A DNA stretch of 8,308 bases from Eudoraea sp. (GTDB taxonomy: Bacteria > Bacteroidota > Bacteroidia > Flavobacteriales > Flavobacteriaceae): contig JABDPH010000007.1 in assembly GCA_013042925.1 (NCBI GenBank), positions 1 through 8,308 of the forward strand, given 5' to 3'. This document shows positions 7,475 through 8,308 of this stretch, in pieces (the first letter of the stretch is position 1; every line of letters begins with the position of its first letter). The notes beneath the pieces are model-generated. The model saw nothing but the letters and a program-made list of their open reading frames with translations. It did no database searches and had not been told where the DNA came from. The position numbers and the translations under genes are program-made.

Positions 7475-7489
7475 CTAAATACATTTAGA
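7474..7489. repeat. Perfect 7-bp inverted repeat on the GH109-like start codon
   Basis: TCTAAAT - AC - ATTTAGA is a perfect inverted repeat with a 2-bp spacer, and its end includes the first base of the ATG. Such a site directly before the start could be a dimeric regulator's operator. As RNA it would hold little structure, because a 2-nt loop is too tight unless the stem opens. In AT-rich DNA chance is possible. Confidence 0.35.
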
Positions 7490-7508
7490 ATTCAAGAGGT
7501 AATTTACT

Positions 7509-7526
7509 GTTTTTTGGAGAAAAAAC
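7509..7526. repeat. A/T-rich hairpin (7-bp stem, 4-nt loop) between the methyltransferase and GH109-like genes
   Basis: On the minus strand GTTTTTT - CTCC - AAAAAAC is a perfect 7-bp inverted repeat with a four-base loop. It lies 26 bp after the stop of the upstream methyltransferase and 35 bp before the GH109-like start. It lacks the GC stem of a strong intrinsic terminator and, read on the minus strand, is followed by CAGTAAATT rather than a U-run. It may be a weak attenuating or transcript-end structure. Confidence 0.35.
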
Positions 7527-7551
7527 GGGGCTACTGTATATTAGTTGTGAT

Positions 7552-8308
7552 TTATTTCTTTGCTGTTCCAAGAAGATAAAGAATAATTCCGGGACCCGAC
7601 TTTATCCTATTTATTTCCCAATTAAAACTTTCCTTATTATCCAGGTCTTCTACCAGCTCATTCATTTCCTTTACAGAATATGTACGTATGGAAGAAACAA
7701 TTCCGTCCCACCAAACAAACAAAGGAACAATAGGAATAAAGTATGTAAAGAGTATTCTTCCAAATTTAAAAGGGCGAATGAAAGGCGTTGTCAAAAGGAC
7801 TGTTAGTGGTGAAAAAAACATAGCCAGCAAACTGGGAAAACTCCGTTCCTGGGCCTCAAAAATTCCTATTGAAGAATTGCTATCAACGGCATTTTGTAAA
7901 ATTTGCCGGGCATCTTTTGGCTTAAAATGATGTAAGGAGAGAAACATGGTTCTGAAACCCTTTAACTCCTTTGGCACATTTCTGGCATCAATTGATTGTG
8001 TTACAAATTCAAAATTATTGGCTTGTTTCAGGGTATATTCAAATGCGGGAATATTGGGATAATAATCTGTTAACAGGATTTTTAATTCGGGAATTGTCTT
8101 TTTAAGTTCTGCGTTTAACCATAGCAAACCACCGCCACCACCTGATCCGAGATCGAGAATACGGTTCTCATTACATTTTATAAGCCCTTTTTCAAGTATT
8201 GAAATAACAGGCCTGTACATTTTGGTTTTATTTGACAGGAATTGCAGGAAGTCTGTGCCATAATTTCTTAAAAAAACCGGAAACCATTTCAGATCTTCAA
8301 GTTCGAAC
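7552..8308 (-). CDS. Membrane-associated class I SAM-dependent methyltransferase, 5'-truncated by window edge
   Basis: An internal ATG at 8220 could be taken as the start, but the same frame is open for 29 more codons to the right edge. It encodes 'FELEDLKWFPVFLRNYGTDF', which reads as conserved protein, so the true start lies outside the window. In the 251 visible residues, SAM motif I is 'ILDLGSGGGGG' (50-60), with five consecutive glycines. The acidic residue is D81 in 'LLTDYYP', and 'LSLHHFK' lies at 123-129. Two hydrophobic stretches follow at about 158-177 ('LLAMFFSPLTVLL' part) and 184-199 ('ILFTYFIPIVPLFVWW' part), suggesting a membrane hairpin and hence a lipid or hydrophobic substrate. 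The family is common in Bacteroidota but I know of no assigned substrate. It ends 77 bp before the GH109-like gene on the same strand. Confidence 0.88.
   Translation of the reverse strand, partial: FELEDLKWFPVFLRNYGTDFLQFLSNKTKMYRPVISILEKGLIKCNENRILDLGSGGGGGLLWLNAELKKTIPELKILLTDYYPNIPAFEYTLKQANNFEFVTQSIDARNVPKELKGFRTMFLSLHHFKPKDARQILQNAVDSNSSIGIFEAQERSFPSLLAMFFSPLTVLLTTPFIRPFKFGRILFTYFIPIVPLFVWWDGIVSSIRTYSVKEMNELVEDLDNKESFNWEINRIKSGPGIILYLLGTAKK

Noticed and set aside
7491..7540. Direct repeat ACAGTA on both sides of the A/T hairpin
   Set aside because: Six bases in AT-rich DNA are expected by chance, and there is no inserted element between the copies.
7688..7930. Plus-strand open frame of 80 codons, basic
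   Set aside because: It is antisense to the hydrophobic segments of the methyltransferase and carries no independent evidence of coding.

Overview
The window looks like a chromosomal segment of a Bacteroidota bacterium, most likely a flavobacterium. The evidence is the AT-rich sequence, start codons without Shine-Dalgarno sequences, a TTTG / TAnnTTTG-type promoter candidate, and the gene types: a tricorn-like protease with an 'INAQ' signal-peptide end, a Tat-exported GH109-type Gfo/Idh/MocA protein close to the Elizabethkingia enzyme, and a DinB family protein. This assignment is inferred from gene content only. No rRNA, tRNA, CRISPR array, insertion sequence or phage gene is visible.

All seven genes lie on the minus strand, so transcription runs from high to low coordinates. 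From upstream to downstream: (1) a membrane-associated class I SAM methyltransferase, 7552-8308, whose 5' end lies beyond the right edge; (2) a Tat-exported GH109-like oxidoreductase/glycosidase, 6077-7474, preceded by a 77-bp gap with two small perfect inverted repeats; (3) a tight cluster of a DinB-like metal-binding protein (5522-6007), a GNAT acetyltransferase (4980-5525, ATGA overlap) and a second class I SAM methyltransferase (4176-4976, 3-bp gap), followed after about 30 bp by a lipoprotein alpha/beta hydrolase (2844-4145); (4) a 157-bp intergenic region with a possible weak terminator and a candidate promoter; (5) a large tricorn-type S41 protease, from about 2686 running off the left edge, with its catalytic C-terminal part outside the window.

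The DinB-GNAT-methyltransferase-hydrolase group is packed like one transcription unit and could act together on small molecules (transfer, acetylation, methylation, hydrolysis), but nothing in the sequence names a substrate. The GH109-like protein and the tricorn-like protease are exported or periplasmic proteins of glycan and peptide breakdown. No gap longer than 160 bp lacks a gene. Overall this reads as ordinary flavobacterial housekeeping and accessory metabolism, with no clear sign of a wholly new system.
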